Made by a program: the position numbers and the translations under genes. This document shows positions 37,170-46,498 of a stretch of 64,000 nucleotides of DNA, one piece after another. Location: positions 4,124,066-4,188,065 of the forward strand of contig NZ_AP027365.1 in NCBI RefSeq assembly GCF_030295995.1, given 5' to 3'. The notes under the pieces are model-generated. The model saw only the letters and a program-made list of their open reading frames with translations, searched no databases and was not told the DNA's origin. The first letter of the stretch is position 1; each line of letters starts with the position of its first letter. The DNA is from Thalassotalea hakodatensis (lineage in GTDB: Bacteria; Pseudomonadota; Gammaproteobacteria; Enterobacterales; Alteromonadaceae).

Positions 37170-39197
37170 ATGAAACTCAACCCCGGACAACAAGAAGCGG
37201 TTAATTATGTCAGCGGACCCTGCCTAGTATTAGCAGGTGCAGGTAGTGGAAAAACTGGGGTGATCTGTCAAAAAATTGCGTATCTAATTAATAAATGTGA
37301 TTACAAAGCCCGTAATATTGCTGCGGTAACCTTTACCAATAAAGCCGCACGTGAAATGAAAGAACGAGTGATAAAAATGCTTGGCCGTGATTTAACCCGT
37401 GGATTAACGGTTTCAACCTTTCACTCGCTAGGTCTTGATATTGTTAAAAGAGAAATAAAAACCTTAGGTTACAAACCCGGCTTTACCTTATTTGATGATC
37501 AAGACACACTCGCTTTACTTAAAGAGTTAACCGATGAACAGTTCGGTGGCGATAAAGACTTACTCAATAAGCTACAAAGCATGATATCTAACTGGAAGAA
37601 TGATTTACTCCTTCCAGACGCAGCCATTAAACAATCAAGTGATGCTGATACGTTACAATATGCTGAGTTTTATCAACAATACCATCTACATATGAAGGCA
37701 TATAACGCCTTAGATTTTGACGATTTAATTTTAATTCCCACTTTACTGTTAAAAAACTATCCTGAAGTGAGAGAAAGATGGCGTAATAAAATTCGTTACA
37801 TGCTAGTTGATGAATATCAAGATACTAATACCAGCCAATACGAATTAGTTAAACTAATTACCGGAGAACGCGGCCGTTTAACAGTGGTCGGCGACGACGA
37901 CCAATCTATTTATTCTTGGCGAGGCGCTAAACCACAGAATTTAGTATTGCTGGGGCAAGATTATCCTACGTTAAAACTGATTAAACTCGAACAAAATTAC
38001 CGCTCAAGTGGTCGTATTTTAAAGTGCGCGAATATTCTTATTGCTAATAACCCGCATGTTTACGATAAATCATTATTTAGTGAACTTGATTACGGTGTCG
38101 AGTTGCGGGTATTGCAGACAAAGAATGAAGAACATGAGATTGAACGGGTGGTGGGTGATTTGATCGGTCATCGCTTTTTAAATCGTAGTCATTATAAAGA
38201 CTACGCCATCCTTTATCGTGGCAATCATCAGTCACGATTGTTAGAAAAAGCATTAATGACTAACCGTATTCCATACAAGATTAGTGGAGGAACCTCTTTT
38301 TTCTCACGCGCTGAAATAAAAGACGTCATGGCATACCTACGTGTATTAGTAAATCCTGATGATGATAATGCCTTTTTGCGGATAGTGAATGTACCAAAAC
38401 GAGAACTCGGCCCAGCAACACTAGAAAAATTAGGCAGTTACGCAAATAAGCGCCAAATTAGTATGTTCGCTGCCAGTTTTGAATTTGGCTTAGAACAGCA
38501 TTTAACGGGTCGAGGCTTAGCTAAAATGCAAGCTTTTACACGTTGGCTGGTTGAAACTGCCGATAATGCAGAAAGAGGCGATACCGCTGCGGTGCTGAGA
38601 AGCATGATCCGCGAAATTAACTATGAAGATTGGTTATACGATACTTCCCCTAGCGCAAAAGCAGCAGAAATGCGGATGAAAAACATAACTGAATTATTCA
38701 GTTGGGTTACGCAAATGCTTGAAGGAACAGACGATGAAGAGCCAATGACTTTGCCTCAAATTGTGACACGTTTAACGCTTCGCGACATGATGGAACGTAA
38801 CGAAGAAGAAGAATTTTCTGATCAAGTGCAATTGATGACTTTACACGCGTCAAAAGGTTTAGAGTTCCCCTATGTCTATTTAATTGGTATGGAAGAAGGG
38901 CTTTTGCCTCACCAAACCAGTATTGATGAAGGGAATGTAGAAGAAGAAAGACGCTTAGCTTATGTGGGGGTTACTCGCGCTCAACGAGAGCTTACCTTCA
39001 CCTATGCCAGAGAACGCAGACAGTTTGGCGAGGTTTCACGCACAGAATCTAGCCGGTTTTTACATGAATTGCCACAAGACGATCTTAACTGGGAATTAAA
39101 AAAGGCAACAAAAACGCAAGAACAAAAGCAACATACTGCTAAAGCAGGTGTAGCAAATTTACGCGAGTTGTTAAAAAACAAAGGCCAATCAAAGTAA
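37170..39197 (+). CDS. rep: ATP-dependent DNA helicase Rep
   Basis: Rep is a 3'-5' superfamily 1A helicase that removes proteins ahead of the replication fork and aids restart. The 675-residue protein has Walker [12 protein letters not shown], motif [22 protein letters not shown] (motif III), [12 protein letters not shown] (motif IV), [19 protein letters not shown] (motif V) and [13 protein letters not shown] (motif VI). The length and C-terminus distinguish it from UvrD, which is present separately at 53434. The element at 39199 begins directly after the stop. Confidence 0.96.
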   Translation: MKLNPGQQEAVNYVSGPCLVLAGAGSGKTGVICQKIAYLINKCDYKARNIAAVTFTNKAAREMKERVIKMLGRDLTRGLTVSTFHSLGLDIVKREIKTLGYKPGFTLFDDQDTLALLKELTDEQFGGDKDLLNKLQSMISNWKNDLLLPDAAIKQSSDADTLQYAEFYQQYHLHMKAYNALDFDDLILIPTLLLKNYPEVRERWRNKIRYMLVDEYQDTNTSQYELVKLITGERGRLTVVGDDDQSIYSWRGAKPQNLVLLGQDYPTLKLIKLEQNYRSSGRILKCANILIANNPHVYDKSLFSELDYGVELRVLQTKNEEHEIERVVGDLIGHRFLNRSHYKDYAILYRGNHQSRLLEKALMTNRIPYKISGGTSFFSRAEIKDVMAYLRVLVNPDDDNAFLRIVNVPKRELGPATLEKLGSYANKRQISMFAASFEFGLEQHLTGRGLAKMQAFTRWLVETADNAERGDTAAVLRSMIREINYEDWLYDTSPSAKAAEMRMKNITELFSWVTQMLEGTDDEEPMTLPQIVTRLTLRDMMERNEEEEFSDQVQLMTLHASKGLEFPYVYLIGMEEGLLPHQTSIDEGNVEEERRLAYVGVTRAQRELTFTYARERRQFGEVSRTESSRFLHELPQDDLNWELKKATKTQEQKQHTAKAGVANLRELLKNKGQSK

Positions 39198-39198
39198 G

Positions 39199-39260
39199 TA
39201 ACCTGAGCTCGGGATAACAACTTACTTTCTAGCAGCTGTTTTTACACAAATCTGAGGTTA
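39199..39260. mobile_element. MITE-like dispersed repeat, copy B (short)
   Basis: Bases 39199-39243 match, in reverse orientation, bases 27324-27368 with three differences in 45. The short copy begins TAACCTGAG and ends near 39260 with TCTGAGGTTA, so it also has inverted ends. It starts one base after the rep stop codon and could have been recruited as a 3' structure. It may be an internally deleted version of copy A. Confidence 0.5.
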
Positions 39261-39293
39261 AGTAGCATCAAGCAATTTATTCAAAAGGGTTTA

Positions 39294-39791
39294 TTACTCT
39301 TCGCTTTCAGGGTTTTCTAAATAATAAAAAATTGCTTCGGTAAATGTGATTAATGCAGCAATATTATTTTCTGACCACGCTCTGTTAATATGGGGTTTCA
39401 TTGCCCCAATTTGGCCTGTGAATCTACGGTAACTGTCTTTTTGATAGCTTTCGAAACATTTTTTCGTAATTTTATGTAATTTTCCTTTTTCACGCAGGGC
39501 TTCAGTATAAATTACTGCATAATTGTTGATAAAGGGATGTAATAAATCAAGAAATTCTGCATCAATTTGTGTATCTCTTTCTTGTAATTGCCGAGCTCGA
39601 TTTTTCACTACCTCTTCATTTTTACGTGCGATAACCGCTACAGATTCTAACAACACTTTGGCTTCTTTCTTAGCGTTATTCCTCTCCCGTTTTGCAGCAA
39701 TCAACTGCTGTTGAAGACCTTCAGCTTTAAAATAAAAATACACACTTACCGCTATAAATATGGCTAAGACAGCCAATAAAAACATCATCAT
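39294..39791 (-). CDS. membrane-anchored coiled-coil protein of unknown function
   Basis: This 165-residue protein has an N-terminal membrane helix (MFLLAVLAIFIAVSVYFYF), a basic coiled coil (GLQQQLIAAKRERNNAKKEAK onward) and a globular C-terminal half (LHPFINNYAVIYTEALREKG to AIFYYLENPESEE). I do not recognise a family. AGG lies four bases before the first ATG. It begins five bases after the stop of the TPR/degenerate-GGDEF gene, so the two are one transcription unit and may act together at the inner membrane. Confidence 0.7.
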   Translation of the reverse strand: MMMFLLAVLAIFIAVSVYFYFKAEGLQQQLIAAKRERNNAKKEAKVLLESVAVIARKNEEVVKNRARQLQERDTQIDAEFLDLLHPFINNYAVIYTEALREKGKLHKITKKCFESYQKDSYRRFTGQIGAMKPHINRAWSENNIAALITFTEAIFYYLENPESEE

Positions 39792-39796
39792 AAAAC

Positions 39797-41668
39797 CTAC
39801 ACATTAAAACGACTATCAGGAACAGTTGCATCACTTATTCGCGATAAAAAGATATATGGGTCGATATCTTGCACACTGGGAGACTGGCAATCGTACCGAA
39901 CTTTTAATGAAAACTCACCTAGGTTTGCAAAGAATTGTAGTTTAACTGCTTGGGCAAGCTTTTCTAAATTTTGCTGTAACTCTTCTGGCCGTTGATGTGG
40001 TGCCAAAAATAAATACTCGCCATCGTTTATCACCCCTACTTGAACAAACTCTTCCTTAGCGTTGTAAATTAATTCAAATAACGCCAATGTGACTTCTGCG
40101 ACGGTTTTTTTATTAAACTGAAACGTCAGTTCATTCCAATTTTCAATCGTGAAGTAACCTATAGTTAACGGGTACTCGAATTTTCGCGCCATTTTATAAT
40201 GATATTGGTACAGTTTTTTACTGTAGCTAGGTCCAGCGATATAGTCGATAGGCTTTTCCGCTTCTTCATACACGTATTTTAATTTAAGTGCTCTTAGCTT
40301 TACTCCTAACCAAAGACAAAAAACAAACAAAACAATAACAAAAAATATCAATAAACTAATCAGTTTTTGTTGTTGTTGATATTTGAATTGATATTCTTGC
40401 GTTAAGGTTGATTGGTTGGCAAATTGTAATGAAAAATTCCGACTTTTTTGGCTTGTAGCGTGATTTTTTTCCTCTTGAAGTACATTTTTTTCGCCGTAAT
40501 GTTTAAACACTTTTTCCTGCTCAGTATATTGAAAATAAGCAGCTAAGGCTTTATCGAATTGACCAAGATCACGGTACATTTTTGCCGCCATTAAATGTAA
40601 CACAATTTGCTTTTCCGTCAGTTCAGTTGAAGCAGAAATACGTTGAGCTTTCGTTAAATACCTATAACTTTCTGACTTGTTATTTAATGTTTCATGCACT
40701 CTTGCTAAATCTAATAAAACGGTTAAATACGGTTGCGTTAAATTGTAACCACGAAAACCCAATTCAGCTTTATTAAATAAGTTTAACGCTTGTTGATAAT
40801 CTGTTTGTAAAAAATGTACTTTCCCTAAGCCCGACTGAGCATAAGCAATACGAATAGGGGCTTGTTTCTTTTGGGCGTAGGTTAAGGCTTCCCAAAAGGC
40901 ATTGTAAGCATCGTCTAACATGCCCAATGATAAATAAGAACGCGCTAAGTGATAATAGGTTTGATCAATGTTAGCCACTTTATTCAACTCAAACCTAAGT
41001 TTTAACACCTTATTATATAAAGAAATAGCGGTATTATCGTCTCCCAAATAATAATGCGCGTTAGCCAATAAATTAATTAAAGAAATACGATCTGACAACC
41101 TAGGTTGCTCAGCAAGTAACAGCTCAATGCGTTCAATATCAGTTAATGCATTATCATGTTCAGCTAATAACGCGTTGGCCATCGCCCGATAACTTAACGC
41201 ATTGATTAATAACTCAACATGGTTAAGTGCTTGTGCCTGTGACACCGCTCGTTCAGCAACTTCTTTGGCGCTATTAAACTTACCTTTGTAGTAATATCCT
41301 GCTGCAACTTTTAGTAAAAGCCTTAAATTTATTTGTTGGTCAACGCCCAATAACGTGACCCCATCTTGAGCAAATTGTAATGACTTTGCGAGATCGCCAG
41401 TATTTGTCGCTGCATCTGCAAGTAAAGTAAACACTTTTGCCAACGTGTTATTATGGTACAAATGACGTTGCTTAATAACACGCTGAGAAAGTGTTAATAC
41501 ACTTTGATAAGGCATTGATTCTCTATCGCCCTCGTAGAAACGATTAACGTCAGCAATATTCTGTAATATCTCTGTACTGGCTGTATCTTCCGCCAGAAGA
41601 GACGCGCTAAAAACATACAAAAATACACTGTAGAAAAACAATTTATAAATCATCGGATGAGTTTTCAA
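39797..41668 (-). CDS. periplasmic TPR / membrane / degenerate GGDEF protein
   Basis: This 623-residue protein has a signal sequence (LFFYSVFLYVFSASLLA), about 380 residues of tetratricopeptide-like helices, one membrane helix (LISLLIFFVIVLFVFCLWLGV) and a ~140-residue cytoplasmic domain. That domain resembles a GGDEF fold without its active site: where GG(D/E)EF is expected it reads NDGEYLFLA. It probably binds rather than makes a nucleotide, or serves only as a scaffold. The start is uncertain: TTG 41668 has AGGG too close, and ATG 41653 has it too far. It is co-transcribed with the coiled-coil gene downstream and divergent from the c-di-GMP riboswitch. Confidence 0.75.
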   Translation of the reverse strand: MKTHPMIYKLFFYSVFLYVFSASLLAEDTASTEILQNIADVNRFYEGDRESMPYQSVLTLSQRVIKQRHLYHNNTLAKVFTLLADAATNTGDLAKSLQFAQDGVTLLGVDQQINLRLLLKVAAGYYYKGKFNSAKEVAERAVSQAQALNHVELLINALSYRAMANALLAEHDNALTDIERIELLLAEQPRLSDRISLINLLANAHYYLGDDNTAISLYNKVLKLRFELNKVANIDQTYYHLARSYLSLGMLDDAYNAFWEALTYAQKKQAPIRIAYAQSGLGKVHFLQTDYQQALNLFNKAELGFRGYNLTQPYLTVLLDLARVHETLNNKSESYRYLTKAQRISASTELTEKQIVLHLMAAKMYRDLGQFDKALAAYFQYTEQEKVFKHYGEKNVLQEEKNHATSQKSRNFSLQFANQSTLTQEYQFKYQQQQKLISLLIFFVIVLFVFCLWLGVKLRALKLKYVYEEAEKPIDYIAGPSYSKKLYQYHYKMARKFEYPLTIGYFTIENWNELTFQFNKKTVAEVTLALFELIYNAKEEFVQVGVINDGEYLFLAPHQRPEELQQNLEKLAQAVKLQFFANLGEFSLKVRYDCQSPSVQDIDPYIFLSRISDATVPDSRFNV

Positions 41669-41734
41669 TTCCCTTTATTTCAAGGGTTTAATTTAAAAAA
41701 CAAATAAAGTTTACCATATAAACAATATTTATGG

Positions 41735-41762
41735 TTTACAAGAAAAAATCTATGAATATAAT
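41735..41762 (+). promoter_or_regulatory. promoter for the riboswitch transcript
   Basis: TTTACA (41735-41740), a 16-base spacer and a perfect TATAAT (41757-41762) lie directly upstream of the aptamer. Transcription would begin near 41769, a few bases before the first riboswitch stem. Confidence 0.7.
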
Positions 41763-41780
41763 GTCTCTTGAGCTACTAAA

Positions 41781-41866
41781 GCTCGATAAGGGCAAATCTA
41801 GCGAAAGCTAGAGACGCAAAGTTACCGGTCTACGGGGAAACCTATGGCAGCGGAACTACCGAATTT
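41781..41866 (+). promoter_or_regulatory. c-di-GMP-I (GEMM) riboswitch aptamer
   Basis: The conserved elements of the class I cyclic-di-GMP aptamer appear in order: AAGGGCAAA, a P2 stem TCTAGC-GAAA-GCTAGA with a GNRA loop, GACGCAAAG, then a P3 stem containing ACCGGTCTACGG, followed by TATGGCAGCGG and the closing CTACCG. The GGG of the first junction argues for c-di-GMP rather than the cGAMP-binding variant. It sits ~420 bases upstream of a GGDEF gene on the same strand, with a MITE-like element between. I cannot identify a clear terminator or ribosome-binding-site switch, so the mode of control is unknown. Confidence 0.93.
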
Positions 41867-42056
41867 AGACATAGTGGGGGCTTGTCTATTGAGGCTTTTC
41901 CTATGTTATATCTTTCTTTTTAGCACTAGCTTTGCGTGCTCCCTTGTCCCCTTAAACCTACTACACCGTTTACGCTTAAATTTTTTATTCACCGAAGTCT
42001 CAATGAACAACATTAATGCCATTCCGTCTAAGAAAGTGATCGCTTAGCGAGAATTT
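41867..42056 (+). other. leader between riboswitch and MITE
   Basis: An inverted repeat ACATAG/CTATGT (41869-41874 with 41901-41906) follows the aptamer and could be part of the expression platform. A frame of 67 codons starts inside the aptamer and ends at 42047; its start codon is buried in a riboswitch stem, so I do not call it. A 14-codon frame from 42003 is also possible but has a poor ribosome binding site. Confidence 0.4.
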
Positions 42057-42171
42057 ATACCAATTGAATTTAAGATTTGATCAACTTAGAACTTCATCGG
42101 CAACATAAATTTGTTTATTCTACTATCGTCCATGCAGCGCTAAGCATTCACTCCTTTGGGTGGATTGGTAT
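42057..42171. mobile_element. MITE-like element with ATACCAAT/ATTGGTAT ends
   Basis: A 115-base non-coding sequence is bounded by the perfect inverted repeat ATACCAAT (42057-42064) and ATTGGTAT (42164-42171). Non-autonomous elements with these ends are familiar to me from Alteromonadales genomes, though I cannot confirm copies here. It lies in the leader between the riboswitch and the GGDEF gene. It contains no ORF. Confidence 0.6.
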
Positions 42172-42284
42172 TATTTATTTCCATTTATTTGCGATTAACG
42201 CTAGCACTTTTTTATAAATTACTAGAGAATGAACTTATAACAATAACAATTTATTTTTCGTATTTACTGAGGGGATGGGTAATT

Positions 42285-43295
42285 TTGCAATACCATGATT
42301 CCATCAAAAAAGCAGAGCAAACATCAACACTGACTATAAAGCAGTTGCAGCAATGGCATCTTCCTGCATCTCCAATAAATTACGCCATCTGTTATGAATA
42401 TATTATTGGTAAAAACCCAACGTTAAACCAACAAATAAAACAACATTTATCCTTAGGCAAAAAGCTAGACGAATATGTTATTCAAGAGCTATATAAACAA
42501 TATATTTTAGGCCAAAGTACGTTTAGGGAAGAAATTGTTACAGACATCGATGAATTAGTAGATAGTTTAGCGAATAATAATCAACAGTCGATGAATTGCG
42601 CGAATACTCTGTTGAAAAAGCTTGATCACAATATCGTTAATCTGAAATCTAATAATCAAAAAGCCATTACTGGCGCTATTCAACAAATCGAACAAGCGTC
42701 AAAAAGTTTTCGTCAGAAGCAACAGCAACTTTCTAACCAACTGATAATATCTAAAAAGCAATCACAGTTATTAAAAGCTGAACTGGCCGAGATAAAAAAA
42801 GATATTTACCTCGATCCGTTAACGGGTTTATATAATCGCAAGGCATTAAATAAAAACTTAGAACAATGGACACTTGAAGACCCTAACAAGCAAGTGGCGG
42901 CTATTGTTGTTAATGTTGATAAGCTATCTTTAGTAAGCGAAAAGTTTGGCGGTTTAATAAGCGATGTATTATTGTCAAAAATAGCCAACAAAATTGGAAG
43001 TTATGTAGGTGATAGCGGTTTGCCTGTACGTTCCGGTCATGATGAGTTTTTAATTTTATTACCCGAAGTAGAACGTAATATTGCCAGTGAAATTGCCGAA
43101 AAAATACGCCAAGGTGTTGAAAAGCTTCGCTTCGTAAGTAGCAAATCTGGTGTCAGGTTGCCCCATATGACGATCTCAATGGGAGTAAATGATTTTACCT
43201 TATCGCAGAATATCGATACGGTACTTAATTATACACGTACTTTAGTAGTCGATATGCAGCGCCATAGCAGTAACAAAATTACTGTTGCTAGCTAA
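42285..43295 (+). CDS. GGDEF-domain protein with altered active site
   Basis: This ~336-residue cytoplasmic protein has an N-terminal helical domain (QYHDSIKKAEQTSTLTIKQL; LPASPINYAICYEYIIGKNP) seen in some GGDEF proteins, a coiled coil (~110-185) and a GGDEF domain. The domain opens normally with DPLTGLYNRKALN. The active-site loop, however, reads SGHDEF instead of GGDEF, and the first metal-binding region is DKLSLVSEKFGG instead of the usual DxDxFKxxND. Cyclase activity is doubtful. I chose TTG 42285 because GAGGGG lies about ten bases upstream; the frame extends into the MITE. It is downstream of a c-di-GMP riboswitch and overlaps the convergent DUF523 gene by eight bases. Confidence 0.78.
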   Translation: MQYHDSIKKAEQTSTLTIKQLQQWHLPASPINYAICYEYIIGKNPTLNQQIKQHLSLGKKLDEYVIQELYKQYILGQSTFREEIVTDIDELVDSLANNNQQSMNCANTLLKKLDHNIVNLKSNNQKAITGAIQQIEQASKSFRQKQQQLSNQLIISKKQSQLLKAELAEIKKDIYLDPLTGLYNRKALNKNLEQWTLEDPNKQVAAIVVNVDKLSLVSEKFGGLISDVLLSKIANKIGSYVGDSGLPVRSGHDEFLILLPEVERNIASEIAEKIRQGVEKLRFVSSKSGVRLPHMTISMGVNDFTLSQNIDTVLNYTRTLVVDMQRHSSNKITVAS

Positions 43296-43764
43296 ACTTT
43301 TTTTCATTACGTGTTAGCTTTTCAGCTAATAATAACACCGTATTTTCACTATAAACTTCGATGTCATGTTGTCGTAGTAGCTCGGTCGTTAAACCCATCC
43401 CTGATATTTTGCTACCAGTAAACCGCCCGTCATAAATGCTATTGCTTCCGCAAGAAGGGCTAGATTCTTTTAATAAGGCGTATTTAATCTGTTGCTCAAG
43501 ACAAATCGACAGCGCGATATTTGCCCCTCGGGTAAAAGCGTGAGTCACATCTTTTCCTGATACATCTATTACTAAATTGTCCTTTAACACTCTTTCAGCC
43601 GGCGCTCTAGGTGTTGATAACCCGCCCGCCACTTCAGGGCACACCTTCACTAGCCTACCTTCATGCTGCCATTGTTTGAACGTTTTATTGACTAACTGCT
43701 GATGTCCACCATCGTATCTAACCAGATCTCCCATTAAACATGCACTGACAAGAATTTTTTCCAT
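43288..43764 (-). CDS. DUF523 family protein
   Basis: This 158-residue cytoplasmic protein shows the DUF523 (YbbK-like) pattern: KILVSACLMGDLVRYDG, VCPEVAGGLSTPRAPAE and LLKESSPSCGS with conserved cysteines. The biochemical function is unknown. Its ATG overlaps the stop of the gene upstream as TAATG, so they are translationally coupled. Its 3' end overlaps the convergent GGDEF gene by eight bases. Confidence 0.88.
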   Translation of the reverse strand: MEKILVSACLMGDLVRYDGGHQQLVNKTFKQWQHEGRLVKVCPEVAGGLSTPRAPAERVLKDNLVIDVSGKDVTHAFTRGANIALSICLEQQIKYALLKESSPSCGSNSIYDGRFTGSKISGMGLTTELLRQHDIEVYSENTVLLLAEKLTRNEKKFS

Positions 43765-44093
43765 TATGCATTACCTGTTAAATAATCATATAAGGGGTTA
43801 ATATTTTTCATTGCTGTTGAATCAAGTGCCTCGAACCAAATAGATTGACTGTAACATTCAAAATGCAACCAATACACCGAATCAAACCAACAGACTTCAT
43901 AACTAACACGATCAGCGCCTACGTGTGTACTTTTTAGTGTTAATTGTTCATTGCCGCTCGATATTTCTGAAAATATTTCGGGAATGTCTTCTTGTTCCCA
44001 AGTAAAAGGTGATAACGACTCAACTTTTTCAGTATCAATGCTTATAACATCATTTTGTTGCTGCCACTTTATTTTATTAAAAAACCAAGACAA
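43764..44093 (-). CDS. small conserved protein, DUF3630-like
   Basis: This 109-residue protein is rich in aromatic residues (SYEVCWFDSVYWLHFECYSQ, then SIWFEAL) and acidic overall. It resembles the DUF3630 family of Shewanella and relatives, but I assign that only tentatively. No signal or membrane segment is present. It is the first gene of a coupled pair with DUF523 and divergent from the cytochrome c gene. Confidence 0.6.
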   Translation of the reverse strand: MSWFFNKIKWQQQNDVISIDTEKVESLSPFTWEQEDIPEIFSEISSGNEQLTLKSTHVGADRVSYEVCWFDSVYWLHFECYSQSIWFEALDSTAMKNINPLYDYLTGNA

Positions 44094-44145
44094 TTGATTT
44101 ACCTCTAGGAAATATTGATCTATTGCATATAATACAAAAAAATCT

Positions 44146-44174
44146 GAGACAGCTATGCTGTTTTTTCATATAAT
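44146..44174 (+). promoter_or_regulatory. promoter of the cytochrome c gene
   Basis: A perfect TATAAT (44169-44174) is preceded at 17 bases by GAGACA (44146-44151), a four-of-six match to the -35 consensus. The gene starts 48 bases downstream with a clear AGAGAG-type site. Confidence 0.55.
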
Positions 44175-44221
44175 CTGGCTAGGCAATTAAATTTTCTAAT
44201 CAAAGATAGAGAGATATAGGC

Positions 44222-44521
44222 ATGAAAATATTTACGTTAGCAATTGCTGCTACTGTGATGATGGCATCTCCGGTTTTCGCAGGCGATATCGCCAAAGGTA
44301 AAGAAAAAGCAGCAACCTGTGGCGTTTGCCATGGTGCAACGGGCATATCTACAACGCCAATGTACCCTAATTTAGCAGGGCAACAAGAACAGTACCTTTA
44401 TAAGCAATTAAAAGACTTTAAATCAGGTGCCCGTAAAGATCCGATGATGACAGGTATGGCAATGCCTTTAACTGATGAAGATATGAAAAACTTAGCGGCT
44501 TATTACGCGAGTTTAAAATAA
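44222..44521 (+). CDS. periplasmic class I cytochrome c (c553/c4-like)
   Basis: This 99-residue precursor has a signal peptide ([15 protein letters not shown]) and one haem-binding site CGVCH. The distal ligand is probably the methionine in [20 protein letters not shown]. The small monohaem fold matches c553-type or half of c4 cytochromes, which carry electrons to terminal oxidases or reductases. It stands alone with its own promoter and terminator, so the partner is not evident. Confidence 0.92.
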   Translation: MKIFTLAIAATVMMASPVFAGDIAKGKEKAATCGVCHGATGISTTPMYPNLAGQQEQYLYKQLKDFKSGARKDPMMTGMAMPLTDEDMKNLAAYYASLK

Positions 44522-44530
44522 TTTCTCTTT

Positions 44531-44555
44531 AAAAGCGCTCCATGAGCGCTTTTTC
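44531..44555. terminator. bidirectional terminator between cytochrome c and recQ
   Basis: A ten-base stem (44531-44540 with 44544-44553) closes a three-base loop; the A-rich left and T-rich right arms allow termination in both directions. Confidence 0.9.
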
Positions 44556-44560
44556 TTACC

Positions 44561-46375
44561 TTACTTATCGATTACTTCATTTATTACACTTAAAAACGGC
44601 GCACCATAACGTGCTAACTTTGTTTGACCTATCCCTGAGATATTGAGCATTTCTGTCGGTGTTTTCGGTTTAAAGCGCGCTAATTCCGACAACGTCGCAT
44701 CATTAAACACAATATAAGGCGGTATGTCTTCGCTGTCTGCCAAGGTTTTTCGCAACTCACGCAGCTTGGCAAATAATACACGGTCATATTGCCCAGATTG
44801 TTTATCCTGCCGCCAATAACTGGCTTTTTGTAATCTAGGCGTTGCTAAACTCAAGGCTTGCTCACCGGTTAAAACCGAACGAGAGGCTTGCGTTAACATC
44901 AGCGCTGAATGGTTCGCTATATCTTGTTGTAAGTAGCCTAAATGTATCAATTGGCGAATAATCGCGTACCAATACCCTGGTGTTTTATCTCGACCAATAC
45001 CAAACGTTGATAATTGTTGATGCTGTGCCTGAGCAATGACTTCTGTTAACTGGCCACGTAATACATCAATAATATAATTTGCATTATGTTGTTGATTACT
45101 ACGATATACGCACGATAACACCATTTGAGCAACCTTCAAGCCATCAAATTGACTTGGTGGGTCTAAGCAAATGTCACAATTGCCACAACCTGATGTGGTA
45201 AATTCCGCAAAATAATTCAGTACTAACTGCCGACGACACGTTTGAGATTCAACAAAATCATTTACCGAGGCAAATCTTAATAACTCTACGTTACGCTTAT
45301 GTTCGTTTTCCGTTTCTTGTATGCGCTTTTGGATACGCGAAACATCTTTTTCATCGTGTAAATATAGCGCCTCTGCATTAAGGCCGTCTCGTCCTGCCCG
45401 ACCAATTTCTTGATAGTAGGCTTCTAGGGTTCTTGGTGGTTCAAAATGAATAACAAAGCGGATATTCGGCTTGTTAATACCTAAACCAAAAGCAACGGTT
45501 GCCACCACCACTTGAATATTATCTTTAGCGAAACCATCTTGTACTACTGCACGAATACTATGCTCCATTCCTGCATGATAAGCGGCACAATTTATACCTG
45601 CTTTTGCCAAGGTTTCGCTTAATTTTTCTACTTGCCAACGACTGCTACAATAAATAATGCCCGCATCTTGTCCACGCTTTTTGATGTAACTTATCACTTG
45701 CGTGGCGCCTCGATATTTCTCTGCCATGGTTAGTCGTATATTCGGCCGATCAAAGCTGTCTAATTGAATATAAGGATCATGCAAATTTAGCTGTTGTAAA
45801 ATATCTTTCCTAGTTGTCACGTCAGCGGTTGCAGTTAATGCCACCACAGGAATCGCAGGAAATTGCGCTTTTAATATCGATAGTCGCGTATATGCAGGTC
45901 TAAAGTCATGACCCCATTGTGAAATGCAATGTGCTTCATCAATGGCAAATAAACGAATCGGTAAGTTATGCAATCCTTGTAAAAAATAATGCTGTGTTAA
46001 TCGCTCTGGCGCAACATATAGCAGGGTTAATTTCCCACTCGCGAGCCGGCTAAAAGTGTCTTGTATTTGTTCATTCGACAATGACGAATTAACATAGGCA
46101 GCAGGAATACCTTGCCTATTCAAGCTATCAACCTGATCTTTCATCAAGGCAATCAGCGGAGAAACAACAATCGTTATACCCTTTAGCAAGGTTGCGGGTA
46201 ATTGATAACACAAAGACTTACCACCACCAGTAGGCATTAACACCAAACAATCTCTGCCTGAAATAATTTGCTCTACAACGTGCTGCTGACCTGCTCTAAA
46301 TTCAGAATAACCAAAAATTTCTTGCAAATTTTGTTGCAAAGTATTTAACGGTTCAGCTACTGATAGATCACTCAA
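44561..46375 (-). CDS. recQ: ATP-dependent DNA helicase RecQ
   Basis: RecQ is a 3'-5' helicase acting in RecF-pathway recombination and repair. The 604-residue protein has Walker A LMPTGGGKSLCYQLP, the DEAH box IDEAHCISQWGHDFRP, the motif VI region YYQEIGRAGRDG, the zinc-binding cysteines (TCRRQLVLNYF; GCGNCDIC), the RQC winged helix and a C-terminal HRDC domain (LRELRKTLADSEDIPPYIVF). The start codon appears to be TTG at 46375 with only a weak AGAAG upstream. As in E. coli it lies close to yigI and rarD. Confidence 0.95.
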   Translation of the reverse strand: MSDLSVAEPLNTLQQNLQEIFGYSEFRAGQQHVVEQIISGRDCLVLMPTGGGKSLCYQLPATLLKGITIVVSPLIALMKDQVDSLNRQGIPAAYVNSSLSNEQIQDTFSRLASGKLTLLYVAPERLTQHYFLQGLHNLPIRLFAIDEAHCISQWGHDFRPAYTRLSILKAQFPAIPVVALTATADVTTRKDILQQLNLHDPYIQLDSFDRPNIRLTMAEKYRGATQVISYIKKRGQDAGIIYCSSRWQVEKLSETLAKAGINCAAYHAGMEHSIRAVVQDGFAKDNIQVVVATVAFGLGINKPNIRFVIHFEPPRTLEAYYQEIGRAGRDGLNAEALYLHDEKDVSRIQKRIQETENEHKRNVELLRFASVNDFVESQTCRRQLVLNYFAEFTTSGCGNCDICLDPPSQFDGLKVAQMVLSCVYRSNQQHNANYIIDVLRGQLTEVIAQAQHQQLSTFGIGRDKTPGYWYAIIRQLIHLGYLQQDIANHSALMLTQASRSVLTGEQALSLATPRLQKASYWRQDKQSGQYDRVLFAKLRELRKTLADSEDIPPYIVFNDATLSELARFKPKTPTEMLNISGIGQTKLARYGAPFLSVINEVIDK

Positions 46376-46498
46376 TGGAAAATCTTCTGAAATAAATGAA
46401 AGGCATATTTTACCCGATTATCACCTCAAGAAGAAAACTTTCTTTTTCACTAAAAACGGTGCACACTTTACCTTATCACTCTCATCCGACCAGACATT

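Noticed and set aside
41844-42047. 67-codon open frame after the riboswitch
   Set aside because: Its ATG lies within a conserved stem of the c-di-GMP aptamer, there is no ribosome binding site, and the product has no recognisable features.
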